64,000 bases of DNA from Bog-473 sp963764305 (GTDB lineage: Bacteria > Actinomycetota > Acidimicrobiia > Acidimicrobiales > RAAP-2): NCBI GenBank assembly GCA_963764305.1, contig CAVXSD010000009.1, forward strand, positions 1 through 64,000. Direction: 5' to 3'. The translations under genes were made by a program, and so were the position numbers. Below are positions 27,562-37,423 of the stretch, one piece after another (positions within the stretch are counted from its first letter, which is position 1; each line of letters starts with the position of its first letter). The notes under the pieces are model-generated. The model searched no databases. It was given only the letters and a program-made list of their open reading frames with translations, and was not told the origin of the DNA.

Positions 27562-28950
27562 GTGATCCCGGCGCAAGAGCTCGTGGAGCGCGGCCTGGCC
27601 TCGGCTGACGCGCTCGGGGCGGACGGGTGCCTCGTGCTGATCGACGAGAGCAGCCACGTCGATGTCCGCTTTGCGCTGAACACGACGACGACGAACGGGG
27701 TGCAGCGCGGACGCTCGGTCAGCGTCATCGCGCTGTCCGGAGAGTCAATGGGTTCGGCCCGGCGGGCCGGGGAGGTCGGCCCGGACGGGGTGGCGCAAAT
27801 GGCGGCGGCGGCGCTGGCCGATGCGCGGGAGGCGCCGCCTGCCGCAGACGCCTTCGCCCTCGTCGAGGTGGCAGAGGGCCGGCCGGGGCGCGACTTCGGG
27901 CTCGACCCGGAGGAGACGGACTCCGGTGCGCTCGAGAGCGTCCTCTCCGCGCTGTCAGGGGCGTTCGTGCGTGCTCGGGCACGCGACGCGGTGCTGGCCG
28001 GCTTCGCGGAGCAGGACGTGGCCACGCTCTACCTCGGCAGCTCCACGGGGCTCCGTCTCTCCCACGCCCAACCGACGGCGGCGGTGAGCCTGGTCGGGCG
28101 CACGGCCGACGGAAGCGGCTCGGCCTGGGTCGGCGAGCCCACGATTGCGCCCTCGCTCGAGCGGATGGAACAGGAGATCTGGCGCCGGCTCGACTGGGCC
28201 ACCACCCGGATCCCGCTGGAGGCAGGCCGGTACGAGGTGATCATGCCGCCCTCAACCGTGAGCGACATGATGGCCGTGCTGGCCTTCGACGCGCTCGGAG
28301 GCCAGGACGCCGAAGACGGCCGCACCGTCTTCTCCGAGGAAGGTGGCGGCACGCGGGTCGGTGAGACGATCACCCCGCTGCCCTTTTCGCTCTACAGCGA
28401 CCCCTTCGAGAGGGGCATCGAGTGCACGCCGTTCGTCGCCACCGGGGCCAGCGGTTCGGAGGTCTCCGTCTTCGACAACGGCCTGCCGAGCGCCCGCACC
28501 GACTGGCTGCACGATGGCGTGTTGGCCCGACTGCGCTACCACCGCGCCGGTGCGGCGCGGTCCGGTGTCGAGATGGCGCCGTACATCGACAACCTTGTGC
28601 TGCGCTGCGCCGAAACCGACGGAGGGTCGATCGACGACATGGTGGTGCGCACAGAGCGCGGCCTCCTGCTCACCTGCCTCTGGTACATCAGGGGGGTCGA
28701 TCCCGCCACCCTCCTGATGACGGGGCTGACGCGGGACGGCGTCTACGTGATCGAGGACGGTGCGGTGATCGGAGCGGCGAACAACTTCCGCTTCAACGAG
28801 AGCCCGGTCGACCTGTTGGCCCGCGCCACCGAGGTCGGTACGCCCGTGCGCTCGCTGGGGCGCGAATTCGGCGAGTACCTGAACCGGACGATCGTGCCGC
28901 CGCTGCGGATCCCCGACTACAACATGAGCTCGGTGAGCCAGGCCAGCTGA
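27562..28950 (+). CDS. PmbA/TldE-like metalloprotease partner
   Basis: About 462 residues from GTG 27562. It aligns in layout with the preceding TldD-like protein but lacks the HExxxH zinc motif, as expected for the non-catalytic PmbA/TldE subunit. FRFNESPVDLLARATEVG near the end is the diagnostic C-terminal block. The 37-base gap to tldD and the shared strand support a heterodimer. Confidence 0.85.
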   Translation: MIPAQELVERGLASADALGADGCLVLIDESSHVDVRFALNTTTTNGVQRGRSVSVIALSGESMGSARRAGEVGPDGVAQMAAAALADAREAPPAADAFALVEVAEGRPGRDFGLDPEETDSGALESVLSALSGAFVRARARDAVLAGFAEQDVATLYLGSSTGLRLSHAQPTAAVSLVGRTADGSGSAWVGEPTIAPSLERMEQEIWRRLDWATTRIPLEAGRYEVIMPPSTVSDMMAVLAFDALGGQDAEDGRTVFSEEGGGTRVGETITPLPFSLYSDPFERGIECTPFVATGASGSEVSVFDNGLPSARTDWLHDGVLARLRYHRAGAARSGVEMAPYIDNLVLRCAETDGGSIDDMVVRTERGLLLTCLWYIRGVDPATLLMTGLTRDGVYVIEDGAVIGAANNFRFNESPVDLLARATEVGTPVRSLGREFGEYLNRTIVPPLRIPDYNMSSVSQAS

Positions 28951-28995
28951 GTCAGCACACTGTTCGGTCATACCGAGCTGAGCGCGGACCTGCCC

Positions 28996-30084
28996 TCAAT
29001 GGTCGGCGGGCACCTGGCCGATGACATGGGTGAGCCCGGGCGTGTCGACGTGGACCGTGTTGAGGTCAACGATCATCGAGTGCCCGTTCCCGCTGCCGTT
29101 CCCGATGCTCCGGGCGACGTTCTGGCCGACGAAGATGATCGAGCCCCAGACGATGGCGAAGATCATCCAGGCCCGCGCCGCCCCCTGGAGGACAAGGATG
29201 CCCCAGGGGGGCAGCTGATCCGGCGGAGACGGAGTCGACGTGCGCTCCCATTGCGACGGGGGCGGCATGGGAGCGGGGGCTCCGGTCGGTGGGGCGGGCT
29301 GCGGGGGCGGCCATCCGGGGGGCGCGGGGGCGTCCTCGGGCTCCGGCGTGGCGAGCTGATCGCCTGACGTGACGGGGTAGGCGAACGGCCGGGCCGGGGG
29401 CGGCTGGGCCGGGGGCGGCTGGGCCGGGGGCGGCTGGGCCGGGGGCGTGGCCAGGGGTGGTGGTACGGAGGCCGCTGGGGGTGGTGGGACGAAGTCGCCG
29501 AGCATGCCCCACGCATACTCCGATGTCAGCATCGAGAACCACGAGTGGAGGCGGGCCTGGTAACGCAAGAACGCGGCATAGGCGTCGTAGAGCGCCGGGG
29601 GCAGGCTGGCCCGGACCAGGACGGCGATCCAGATGAAGAAGAGCAACGGGAACGTCAGGCCGTTCAGCACGATCTCGTAGAAGACCGCCGCCGGGATGAC
29701 CAAGATGATGCGGAAGAAGACGGACACGCGGTTCAACGGGCCACGGGCGGGCAGGACCGGTCGCACCGGGTACTCCACGTCTGCGAGGGTGAAAGGCGGG
29801 TAGCTGTCGGTCAACAGGAACACGTATGCGCTGACCCGCGTGTACCAGCGGATCACGCCGCCCAGAAAGGTGTGCGCCCACTCCGGAAGCCGCCCCGTGA
29901 ACAGCGCGGCGAACCATCCGATCATCATCACGAAGAAGTACGCGATGAAGAGGATGTACAAGACGATGAATTGCGGGATGGCCAAGATGATGCGGAAGGC
30001 CACCGTCCATCGGTTCTGCGCTGCGGTGCCGGCGAACCACATCTCGACACGCCTCGTCGGCACGACAATTGGAGCGTTCGTCAT
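28996..30084 (-). CDS. DUF4389 membrane protein with proline-rich linker
   Basis: About 362 residues from ATG 30084 (MTNAPIV; GGGGGTGAC upstream). Two DUF4389-type units each pair RxTVAFRIILAIPQFI- or FFRIILVIPAAVFYE-like helices. A cytosolic or extracellular linker of about 100 residues contains three tandem PPPAQ repeats (15-bp DNA repeat near 29398-29445), followed by one last transmembrane helix and a Gly/Asn-rich tail. Function unknown; family members often accompany envelope genes. Confidence 0.75.
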   Translation of the reverse strand: MTNAPIVVPTRRVEMWFAGTAAQNRWTVAFRIILAIPQFIVLYILFIAYFFVMMIGWFAALFTGRLPEWAHTFLGGVIRWYTRVSAYVFLLTDSYPPFTLADVEYPVRPVLPARGPLNRVSVFFRIILVIPAAVFYEIVLNGLTFPLLFFIWIAVLVRASLPPALYDAYAAFLRYQARLHSWFSMLTSEYAWGMLGDFVPPPPAASVPPPLATPPAQPPPAQPPPAQPPPARPFAYPVTSGDQLATPEPEDAPAPPGWPPPQPAPPTGAPAPMPPPSQWERTSTPSPPDQLPPWGILVLQGAARAWMIFAIVWGSIIFVGQNVARSIGNGSGNGHSMIVDLNTVHVDTPGLTHVIGQVPADH

Positions 30085-30224
30085 GTCACCCCCTGGCACG
30101 CCATCCGTTGCCGGAGGCGACTGCCACCCCGAACGTTAGAACATCGGCACCGTCCCCGGGGCCACCCACGAGCTCGAGATCCGCATCTGTCGAAAACACA
30201 GGCGCCGCCAAGAGGCGTTGCGCA

Positions 30225-31364
30225 TCAGAACGACCCGTACAGCGCGTTCATGAGGGCGCGGTTGCGCGTGCTCTGCCAACGGGGGATGACATGGTTCATC
30301 ACGTAGCCAAAGGCGACGCCCCCCGCGGGGTCGGCGAACCCGACTGCGCCTCCGGTGCCGAAGTGGCCGAAGCTCCCGGGGTTGGGACCGAACGAGCGTC
30401 GTGGCGTCGTCGGTGTGAAGCCGAGCCCGAACGTGACTTCGTCGTGCAGAATCGGGCAGTACCCCTCGGATTGAGCCGAGGTCGCCTCGGCCAGGATCTC
30501 GGGCGAGAGCAGCCGGCCGGGCTCCAGCAGCGCGGCGTACAGGCGCGCCACGCCGCGCGCCGAGCCGTGGCCGTTGGTCGACGGGACCTCGGCGGCGCGC
30601 CAGGCCGCCGTGTTGACCACACCCATGGAGGAGAAGCCCGGAGGGTTGAAGTAACTCAGCAACTCCATGCGGGCGTCCTCGTCAAGCCGTTCGAGCGCGT
30701 CGCCCAGGTCGGCAGGCGGCCCCGGCGAGTCGAAGAGCACCTCCGCGCAGCGGCCCTGGTCCGGCGGCGGGACACCGACGTACACGTCGGCGTCCAACGT
30801 CCCGGCCAGTGCGGCGAGGCGGCGCCCGCACGGCTCGCCGCCCACCCGGCGCACCACCTCGCCGATCAGGTGCCCGTACGTGTTGGTGTGGTAGGCGTGG
30901 CGCATCCCCGGCTCCCACCAGGGCTCGGTGGCCGCCAGCGCGCCCGCCATCCGGTCCCAGTCCCACAGGTCTTCGTTCGTTAGCCGCTCGCGGATGGCCG
31001 GCACCCCCGCCCGGTGGCACAACGCGTGCCGCAACGTCGCCCCCTCCTTTCCGGCGGCGGCGAACTCCGGCCACACGTCGGCGATCGGATCGTCCAGCGC
31101 GACCAGCCCGTCGTCGACCAGCTGCAGGGCCAGCAACGCCACGAACGCCTTGCCGACCGAGTAGTAGTCGACCAGTGTGTCGTGCCGCCAGGGCGTGCGT
31201 GCCAACGCGTCGGTCCAACCCCCGGCCAGGTCGACCACCGTCGCGCCGTCGACCACGACACACACGGCGGCGCCGAGCTCACCGCGCTCCGCGAAGTTGC
31301 GGGCGAACTCCTCCTGGACGGCCCGAAAACGGGCGTCACAGTGGCCGGACACGGGGACGTCCAC
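30225..31364 (-). CDS. Serine hydrolase (class C beta-lactamase/esterase family)
   Basis: About 379 residues. YSVGKAFVAL carries the S-x-x-K nucleophile, YHTNTYGHLIGEVV the Y-x-N motif, and HFGTGGAVGFADP the third (H-x-G-like) box, so the active site looks complete. There is no signal peptide, which favours a cytosolic EstB-type esterase over a resistance beta-lactamase. Start uncertain: GTG 31364 is used; TTG 31400 is in frame. Confidence 0.8.
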   Translation of the reverse strand: MDVPVSGHCDARFRAVQEEFARNFAERGELGAAVCVVVDGATVVDLAGGWTDALARTPWRHDTLVDYYSVGKAFVALLALQLVDDGLVALDDPIADVWPEFAAAGKEGATLRHALCHRAGVPAIRERLTNEDLWDWDRMAGALAATEPWWEPGMRHAYHTNTYGHLIGEVVRRVGGEPCGRRLAALAGTLDADVYVGVPPPDQGRCAEVLFDSPGPPADLGDALERLDEDARMELLSYFNPPGFSSMGVVNTAAWRAAEVPSTNGHGSARGVARLYAALLEPGRLLSPEILAEATSAQSEGYCPILHDEVTFGLGFTPTTPRRSFGPNPGSFGHFGTGGAVGFADPAGGVAFGYVMNHVIPRWQSTRNRALMNALYGSF

Positions 31365-31439
31365 GGACGTGACTCTGTCCCGACCCGGCCGGCGGCGCAA
31401 ACGCTTGCGGACGACCGAGCACCGAGCTGCAGGAGGACC

Positions 31440-32342
31440 TCAGGCAAGGCGGGCCACCCGGTCGGCCGCCTCGAGCATCTGTCCCGCCACCGGCTGCAGC
31501 CCCACCTTGACGCCGAGCAGCCCGGTCGAGACCCGCTCGACCACCCCCCACTCCCAGATGGCGGTGGCATCGAGACCGGTGCGCTCGGCCAGCCGGTGCG
31601 AGCGGGCGATGGGGTCGCCCTCGAGTAGGTCGAGCGGGTCCTCCCGCATGATGACGCCGAGGTCGTACTCGGGTTCCGCCTCGAGCCCGTCCGGGTCCAC
31701 CAGCTTGTAGCTGTCGCCCGGCCCGGCCTGCAAGGCATTCCATTGGTGCACGTCGCCGTGCACGAGGACGGCCCGTGCCGGAGTGTGGGCCGAGGCCCGG
31801 CGGTCCGCGCAGGCCAGAGCGTGGGCGACGGCGTCGGCCGAGCACGGCCGCGCCAGCTCCTCCCAGGCCCGGACGATCCAGCGGGCCAGCCACTGCGCCT
31901 TCTCCTCGCCCGTGGGGAGGCCGAGTCCAGTGGCCGGTCGCCAGACCTGCTGCGCGGTGGCGCAGAGGATCTCGTGACGCTGCTCCGGCGGCAGGCCCTT
32001 CTCGTGCAGCGGCCGGCCGAGCCGCTCGAGGAGGAGCGCACCGCGCCGGGCGTCGTGGCGCAGCAGGGCGACGCAGCCGTCCCCCCCGCACCGCTGCAGG
32101 ACGGCGATCTCGTGCGCGGCGGCGTCGCCGTCGCGCGGCACGAGGAGCTTGAGGACTGCCGGCGTCCCCGTCGCAGTGAACGCCTCGGCCACGAGCGCCT
32201 CGGTCGCGTCGGGGTACACCCGGCCGACCCGGATCGCCCAGTCCCGCTCGAGCGCGCCCACCAACGCCGGAAGCGCTTCGAGCCAGTCCCCCGCCCCGGC
32301 CGCCAGCGCCTTGGCGCGCACGACCGGTGAGGGCTCCGGCAT
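31440..32342 (-). CDS. Aminoglycoside/hydroxyurea-type phosphotransferase (APH family)
   Basis: A 300-residue APH-fold kinase with the catalytic loop VLVHGDVHQWN (HGDxxxxN) and VDPDG as the metal-binding Asp. The layout resembles the streptomycin/hydroxyurea phosphotransferase branch. ATG 32342 is preferred over an in-frame start 7 codons upstream. Such genes are common and mostly of unknown substrate; resistance should not be assumed. Confidence 0.75.
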   Translation of the reverse strand: MPEPSPVVRAKALAAGAGDWLEALPALVGALERDWAIRVGRVYPDATEALVAEAFTATGTPAVLKLLVPRDGDAAAHEIAVLQRCGGDGCVALLRHDARRGALLLERLGRPLHEKGLPPEQRHEILCATAQQVWRPATGLGLPTGEEKAQWLARWIVRAWEELARPCSADAVAHALACADRRASAHTPARAVLVHGDVHQWNALQAGPGDSYKLVDPDGLEAEPEYDLGVIMREDPLDLLEGDPIARSHRLAERTGLDATAIWEWGVVERVSTGLLGVKVGLQPVAGQMLEAADRVARLA

Positions 32343-32425
32343 GCACCCGATTCTTCCAGGCACGCCCAGAGGTGCGGAGCGCCGGACCCTCGGGTCTCGC
32401 GCTCACCGAGGTTCGAGCGGGTGCG

Positions 32426-32989
32426 TCAACCCCCGGTCGCCCGGGCCCGCCGGGAGACGCCTCTCAAGAGGGGTACCCAGCCGGCCAGGTCGCCGACCAC
32501 GAGGCCCTCGACCTTCCCGCTGTCGTCGGCCCGGCGCAGGGTCACGGCGTCGGCCGCCCAGGGTCGGGCTAGGAAGGCCGCCGTCTCGCAGTCCGTCATC
32601 GCGCCCCCCTGGCGTCCCAGCGAGAGCACGCTGTCGGTCGTCAGCACCCCGCCGTAGCCGCCCTCCGTCGCCACGAGATACCGCTTCGCCGCCACGTGGA
32701 GTCCCACGGTCGCGGCCACCCGTTCCCCCAGCGCGCGCCGCACCGCGCGGGCGGCGTCGGTGGCGTGGGCCTCGTCGGTCCCGCCGGGAAGGAGGTGGCC
32801 GATGTCGTGGACCAGCCCGGCGGCGGCCAACTCCTCGTCGCCGGGCTGGAGGTGCGCCAGCATCGCCGCGGTCTGCAGGGCATGCTCGAGCTGCGACACG
32901 GGGATCGCGGGGCTGAGCGGCAAGTCGGCGCCGGTGGCCAGCAGTCCGACCATCCCGTCCACGTCGAGGTCCGGCACGTCTGCGCTCAT
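32426..32989 (-). CDS. HD-domain phosphohydrolase-like protein
   Basis: About 187 residues. Helical, with LVHDIGHLL (HD motif) and upstream/downstream histidines (LEHALQ, EAHATDAA, LHVAAKRYL) forming the HD metal site, as in PhnZ/myo-inositol-oxygenase-like small HD proteins. ATG 32989. The same-strand spacing to the kinase gene is short, so co-transcription is plausible. Substrate unknown. Confidence 0.75.
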   Translation of the reverse strand: MSADVPDLDVDGMVGLLATGADLPLSPAIPVSQLEHALQTAAMLAHLQPGDEELAAAGLVHDIGHLLPGGTDEAHATDAARAVRRALGERVAATVGLHVAAKRYLVATEGGYGGVLTTDSVLSLGRQGGAMTDCETAAFLARPWAADAVTLRRADDSGKVEGLVVGDLAGWVPLLRGVSRRARATGG

Positions 32990-33051
32990 CGCCTGATCCT
33001 CGAGCGGCTCATGCGGCCATTCTCCCCCCGCTGCGGGTACGGTGACGCCCC

Positions 33052-34281
33052 GTGCCCTGGGTCCCCCCGCCGCGCAGCCCGTGGGCTGACAAGATGGTGG
33101 CACTCGGGCGTGGCCTGGGCGACGACGGGCGCTCCATGATCTCGCTCCAGCCCGAGGACCTCACGGCCGCCGCCGTGGCCACCACCGGGCTCGACGACTT
33201 CGGCGACGCCTGGTGGGAGGAGCCCTTCCGCCGCCTGTGCGCATCCCTCGACTCCGAGGCCCGTCTCCACCTGCCCGGCCGCATCAGGACCCGGGGCGAG
33301 CTCCAGCTGATCATGGAGAACCGGCTGCGCATTGTCGCATTGTGGAAGAGGGAGCCGGCCCTGCTGCGCCAGCCGGTGGCCGCCCCCATCGTGGTGACGG
33401 GCCTCGGGCGCTCGGGCACCACGCTGCTGCACGAGCTGCTGGCCTGTGACCCCGACAACCGGCCGCCACTGCTGTGGGAGCTGCTCCACACCGTCCCCTA
33501 CGAGGACGCCTCAGGGGACCTGTGCGACGACGAGATCACGCTCATGGACGAGATCGTGCCCGCGTTCACCGCCATGCACGAGAATGGGGGGCGGCTGCCC
33601 ACCGAGTGCATCTTCGCTTTCGCCCACCAGTTCTCGAGCGACATGTACACGGGCCTCTACAACGTGGCGGCGTACACGGTGTGGCGCAGCGGTGAGGACC
33701 AGGCTCCGATCTACGATTGGCACAAGCGCCACCTGCAGACGCTGCAGTGGGTGACCCAGCGGCCGACCATACGCTGGGTCGTCAAGGCGCCCTCCCATCT
33801 CTCGGCGCTCCCCCTTCTCTTCGCCACTTACCCTGACGCACGCGTCGTGATGACCCATCGCGACCCGCTGCGCGTGATCGGGTCGCTGTCGGACCTCATG
33901 GCGACGCTGCACTACATGCACTCGGATCACGTCGATCACGACGTCCTGGTCCAATTCATGGCGATGGGCCTCGAGACGCAGATGGACCACGTCACGGCCG
34001 AGCGAGACGCCGGCGTCATCCCGGATGACCAGATCGCCGACGTCGTGTACAAGGACCTTGTCGCCGACCCGGTCGCCGTGATCGAACGGCTCTATGCCGG
34101 ATGGGAGCTCCCGCTGACGTCCGAATTCCGCTCGGCGCTCCAAGCCTACCTGGCCGGTCGCCACACGGCCCGGGCCGGCGAACACGACTACTCCTTCGCC
34201 GACACCGGGCTCGACCTTGCGACGCACCGGGCTCTGGTGGCGCCCTACCAGGACCGCTTCGGCGTGCCGTCCGAGGTGTAG
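33052..34281 (+). CDS. Sulfotransferase-family protein
   Basis: A 409-residue protein with the PAPS 5'-phosphosulfate loop VTGLGRSGTTLLHELL (about residues 113-128) and the 3'-phosphate region around ARVVMTHRDPLRVIGS. This large branch is abundant in actinobacteria with rich lipid and sterol metabolism. GTG start. The acceptor is unknown. Confidence 0.8.
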   Translation: MPWVPPPRSPWADKMVALGRGLGDDGRSMISLQPEDLTAAAVATTGLDDFGDAWWEEPFRRLCASLDSEARLHLPGRIRTRGELQLIMENRLRIVALWKREPALLRQPVAAPIVVTGLGRSGTTLLHELLACDPDNRPPLLWELLHTVPYEDASGDLCDDEITLMDEIVPAFTAMHENGGRLPTECIFAFAHQFSSDMYTGLYNVAAYTVWRSGEDQAPIYDWHKRHLQTLQWVTQRPTIRWVVKAPSHLSALPLLFATYPDARVVMTHRDPLRVIGSLSDLMATLHYMHSDHVDHDVLVQFMAMGLETQMDHVTAERDAGVIPDDQIADVVYKDLVADPVAVIERLYAGWELPLTSEFRSALQAYLAGRHTARAGEHDYSFADTGLDLATHRALVAPYQDRFGVPSEV

Positions 34282-34343
34282 CCCCGGTATCGTTCGAGGT
34301 CGAGGGAGTCTCGGACTCCGGCCGCCGGGGCGGAAGGATGGGA

Positions 34344-34754
34344 ATGGACTGGAAGCTGGAGACGGTGGTGGTCCCCGTGGCCGACGTCGACCGGGCGAAG
34401 GCGTTCTACGCCGAGGGCGCCGGCTTCCACCTCGACGTGGACCACCGGGCTGGTGAGGACTTCCGGGTCGTGCAGCTGACCCCGGTGGGGTCGGGCTGCT
34501 CGATCACGCTCATGAAGAACGAGCAGGCAGCCGGGTCGCTGCAGGGTCTGCACCTGGTGGTGCGCGACATCGACGAGGCCCGGCGCCAGCTGGGTGACGG
34601 CGGCGTGGACGCCGGCGAGGTCTTCCACTTCGATGCGGGGGCGCAGGTCGCCGGGCCCGACCCCGACCGGGCTGACTACGGGTCGTTCCTCTCGTTCAGC
34701 GACCCCGACGGAAACGGTTGGCTGGTGCAGGAGGTCCCGAGCAGGACCGGCTGA
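34344..34754 (+). CDS. VOC-family (glyoxalase/dioxygenase-like) protein
   Basis: About 136 residues forming two beta-alpha-beta-beta-beta modules: VVVPVADVDRAKAFYAE starts the first and LHLVVRDIDEARRQL the second, ending in FSDPDGNGWLVQEV, which is typical of VOC metal-site strands. GGAAGG lies 6 bases before the ATG at 34344; ATG 34338 is also possible. Reaction unknown. Confidence 0.75.
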   Translation: MDWKLETVVVPVADVDRAKAFYAEGAGFHLDVDHRAGEDFRVVQLTPVGSGCSITLMKNEQAAGSLQGLHLVVRDIDEARRQLGDGGVDAGEVFHFDAGAQVAGPDPDRADYGSFLSFSDPDGNGWLVQEVPSRTG

Positions 34755-34810
34755 CCTCGGCCGCTCGCGCCTTGCGCCGGCCGCCGGCCGGGCGGCGAAG
34801 TCGTGCCGGG

Positions 34811-35974
34811 CTACGAAGAGGCGAGGTCGGCCACGTCCACGACCTCTGCCGTCGGGTGCGGTGGCCCGTCGGCCAGGACCCAGCGCACCAGCATGTAACC
34901 CTCGAGCCGGCCTCCTGTATCGACCCAGTTCCCGACTCCGGGGTCGGATGGCGCGATGACCATCCGCCACGACCCGTCCGGCGAGCGGTTGGCCGTCTTG
35001 TTGTTCAACGCCGTCGTCGTGTAGCGGTAGTCGAAGCTCTCCATCCACGGCGAGGTCAACGTCAGCCCCCAGTAGAGGAACGGTTTGTCCGGCTCTCGCA
35101 CCGTGACCACCAGCGCCTGGCCCGGCTCGAGGCGGAAGCGCCCACCGTGGTACGTCATCTCCGCGTTGGAGTGGGAGCGCACCTCGTCCTCCTGCGCCTC
35201 GACGTGCGCCGAGCCGGCCTGGCCTCCGAACGTGTTCATGTTGGTGGCGGCGTCGTGCCACATCTGCAGAGCGGTCCCACCCACGAAGGTGAGGAACATC
35301 GCCGCGAACTCGAGCTTGGGCGCGAGCACCTCCGCGGAGAGGATCGGTGGCGGCACCACCTCCCCGGGCTCGGGCACCAGCTCCATGCGGAGGCGGGCCA
35401 GCCGATCGGCCCGCTTCTCGAAGAACGTCTCCCGTATGGCCAGCTGCGCCGTGCCCGGCTCGAGGACGACCGCGTTGCGCGGCCGGGGGTCGGGCATGGC
35501 GGAGGCCGGGGCGATCAGGATGTCGACCTCGCCGTCGGGCCCCAGCTCGAACTCGTCGATGTGGGTCTGGGTCTGCGTCCCCGTGCGGCCCGCCACCGGC
35601 CCCTGCCCGAACGGGGTGCCGAACGTCATGCCGAGATACGCGCACTCCCCCCGGTACCCGAGGAGCCGGTAGGAGCGCGTGTCGTCGAGCACGCAGAACG
35701 TGTAATGGACATCGGGATTGTCCACCAGCAGCTTCTTGTACTCGTCCTGGAGGGTGAAGAGTTGGGGGTGGAGCGGGTCGGACCGCTCCACGATCCAATC
35801 GAGGGCCAGCCGGGAGAGCCGGGTCACCCACCGGTAGCCCTCGGCCAGGTCGACGTCGGTCTCGGGCACGCCCGTGGCCTGACGTACGACATCGAGGGCC
35901 GCCGTCTGGGCCTGCTCCCAGGCGTCGAATGCTGCGTCCAACCGGTCGTCGTGCACCCGGGCGACGCTACCCAT
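34811..35974 (-). CDS. DUF1214 domain-containing protein
   Basis: A 387-residue protein with no signal peptide. The C-terminal third (FLYWGLTLTSPWMESFDYRY, then a GxW-RMVIAP block) matches DUF1214; the N-terminal helical part resembles companion DUF1254/1214 proteins of actinobacteria. Function unknown. It is divergent from the acyl-CoA dehydrogenase operon. Confidence 0.7.
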   Translation of the reverse strand: MGSVARVHDDRLDAAFDAWEQAQTAALDVVRQATGVPETDVDLAEGYRWVTRLSRLALDWIVERSDPLHPQLFTLQDEYKKLLVDNPDVHYTFCVLDDTRSYRLLGYRGECAYLGMTFGTPFGQGPVAGRTGTQTQTHIDEFELGPDGEVDILIAPASAMPDPRPRNAVVLEPGTAQLAIRETFFEKRADRLARLRMELVPEPGEVVPPPILSAEVLAPKLEFAAMFLTFVGGTALQMWHDAATNMNTFGGQAGSAHVEAQEDEVRSHSNAEMTYHGGRFRLEPGQALVVTVREPDKPFLYWGLTLTSPWMESFDYRYTTTALNNKTANRSPDGSWRMVIAPSDPGVGNWVDTGGRLEGYMLVRWVLADGPPHPTAEVVDVADLASS

Positions 35975-36023
35975 GTCTGGGCGGAGTTTCCCGCCCTATG
36001 GCGCGCCCGGTAGCTTCGGGGAC

Positions 36024-37373
36024 GTGACCGACACCGCGATTGAGACGACGCGGACCGACGAGCTGCTGAGCGAGCTGCGGTCCTGGCTGGGCAGCAACTG
36101 GGACCCCGACCTGAGCGTGGCGGAGTGGTGGGAACGGATGGGGTTGGCCGGCTGGGCCGCCCCCGGCCTGCCCGTGAACGCCTACGGCAAGGCGATGGCC
36201 CGCTCCGACGTTGTCCTGGTGCAGCAGGAGATCGCCAACTTCGGCGCGCTCGGTGCCCCGGCCGGCCTGGGGCTCCTGCTGGCCGCCCCCACCATCGCCA
36301 CCCATGGCACCCAGGAGCAGATCGACCTCTACGTCCGGGACATCGTCACCGGCCAGAAGGCGTGGTGCCAGCTCTTCAGCGAGCCGCAGGCTGGTTCGGA
36401 CCTTGCCGGTCTCCAGACCCGGGCCATCAAGGACGGGGACGAGTGGATCATCAACGGCCAGAAGGTGTGGACCTCGGGCGGCCAATACGCCGACCTCGGC
36501 ATGCTGCTGGCCCGCACCGACCCCGAGGTGCCCAAGCACCAGGGCATCTCCTACTTCGCCTTCAACATGCTCCAGGACGGCGTCGACGTGCGCCCGCTCA
36601 AGGAGATGACGGGCCACGCGCTCTTCAACGAGGTTTTCATCACCGACGCCCGGGTGGCCGACTCGGCGCTGATCGGTGGCGTCAACAACGGGTGGGCCGC
36701 GGCCAACACGACGCTCATGAACGAACGGGCGGGCCTGGGCTCCGGCGGCGGCAACGCGGCCGGTGGCGGCATGGCCCAGCCGGGCACCGTCATGGGTGTC
36801 CTGCCCCGGCGGGTGGGCGACCTGGTGACGTCCGTCCCGGCCGCGGGCGGCAAGAGCAAGAAGTCCGAGCAGCCGGTCGGGGCACTCAGCGCCATGCGCG
36901 GCGGCGCCGGCCTGCTCATCGGCCTCGCCCAGTCGCGCCGGGTCAACCATAATGCCGGCATCCGCCAGGACCTGGCCCGTCTCCACACGCTCGGCGAGCT
37001 CGGCCGCTTCAACGGGCTACGGGTGAAGGCGGCCAAGGAGCAGGGGCGCGACATCCCCGGCATGCCCAATATCGCCAAGCTCTCCATGAGCATGATCGTC
37101 CGGCTGACCCGCGACCTCGGGCTGCGCATCGCCGGCCCGTCCGGGATGCTCCACGCCTACGACGGCGACGAGAAGGCCGCGCTGAAGCACGCCACCGGCG
37201 ACCCCTTCGCCGGCGGCATCACCGAGATGGCGCTGTTCGCCCAGGCACCGCCGATCTACGGCGGCACAGACCAGGTCCAGCGCAACATCATCGGGGAGCG
37301 GGTGCTCGGCCTGCCGAAGGAGCCCAACAACGACCGCGTGACGCCCTTCTCGCAGCTGCCCAAGAACGCCTAG
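36024..37373 (+). CDS. Acyl-CoA dehydrogenase
   Basis: A 449-residue FAD enzyme from GTG 36024. CQLFSEPQAGSDLAGLQTRA and GQKVWTSGGQYADLGMLLART are the FAD/substrate loops, and PIYGGTDQVQRNIIGERVLGLP is the C-terminal signature. A roughly 60-residue Gly-rich and Lys/Ser-rich insert (about 250-300) is longer than in typical short-chain enzymes. It starts the acyl-CoA operon that runs to 43161 and would introduce the alpha-beta double bond in an acyl-CoA. Confidence 0.9.
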   Translation: MTDTAIETTRTDELLSELRSWLGSNWDPDLSVAEWWERMGLAGWAAPGLPVNAYGKAMARSDVVLVQQEIANFGALGAPAGLGLLLAAPTIATHGTQEQIDLYVRDIVTGQKAWCQLFSEPQAGSDLAGLQTRAIKDGDEWIINGQKVWTSGGQYADLGMLLARTDPEVPKHQGISYFAFNMLQDGVDVRPLKEMTGHALFNEVFITDARVADSALIGGVNNGWAAANTTLMNERAGLGSGGGNAAGGGMAQPGTVMGVLPRRVGDLVTSVPAAGGKSKKSEQPVGALSAMRGGAGLLIGLAQSRRVNHNAGIRQDLARLHTLGELGRFNGLRVKAAKEQGRDIPGMPNIAKLSMSMIVRLTRDLGLRIAGPSGMLHAYDGDEKAALKHATGDPFAGGITEMALFAQAPPIYGGTDQVQRNIIGERVLGLPKEPNNDRVTPFSQLPKNA

Positions 37374-37423
37374 CCGTCCGCGGCTGGGTCGGGCGTGTCG
37401 GGCTGGGCCGGGAGGTCTCGGGG

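Noticed and set aside
25033..28950. RiPP biosynthetic cluster around TldD/PmbA
   Set aside because: No precursor peptide, cyclodehydratase or exporter was seen beside the pair.
31440..32342. Aminoglycoside resistance determinant
   Set aside because: The APH fold is clear but chromosomal APH-like kinases are common; nothing in the sequence shows an antibiotic substrate.
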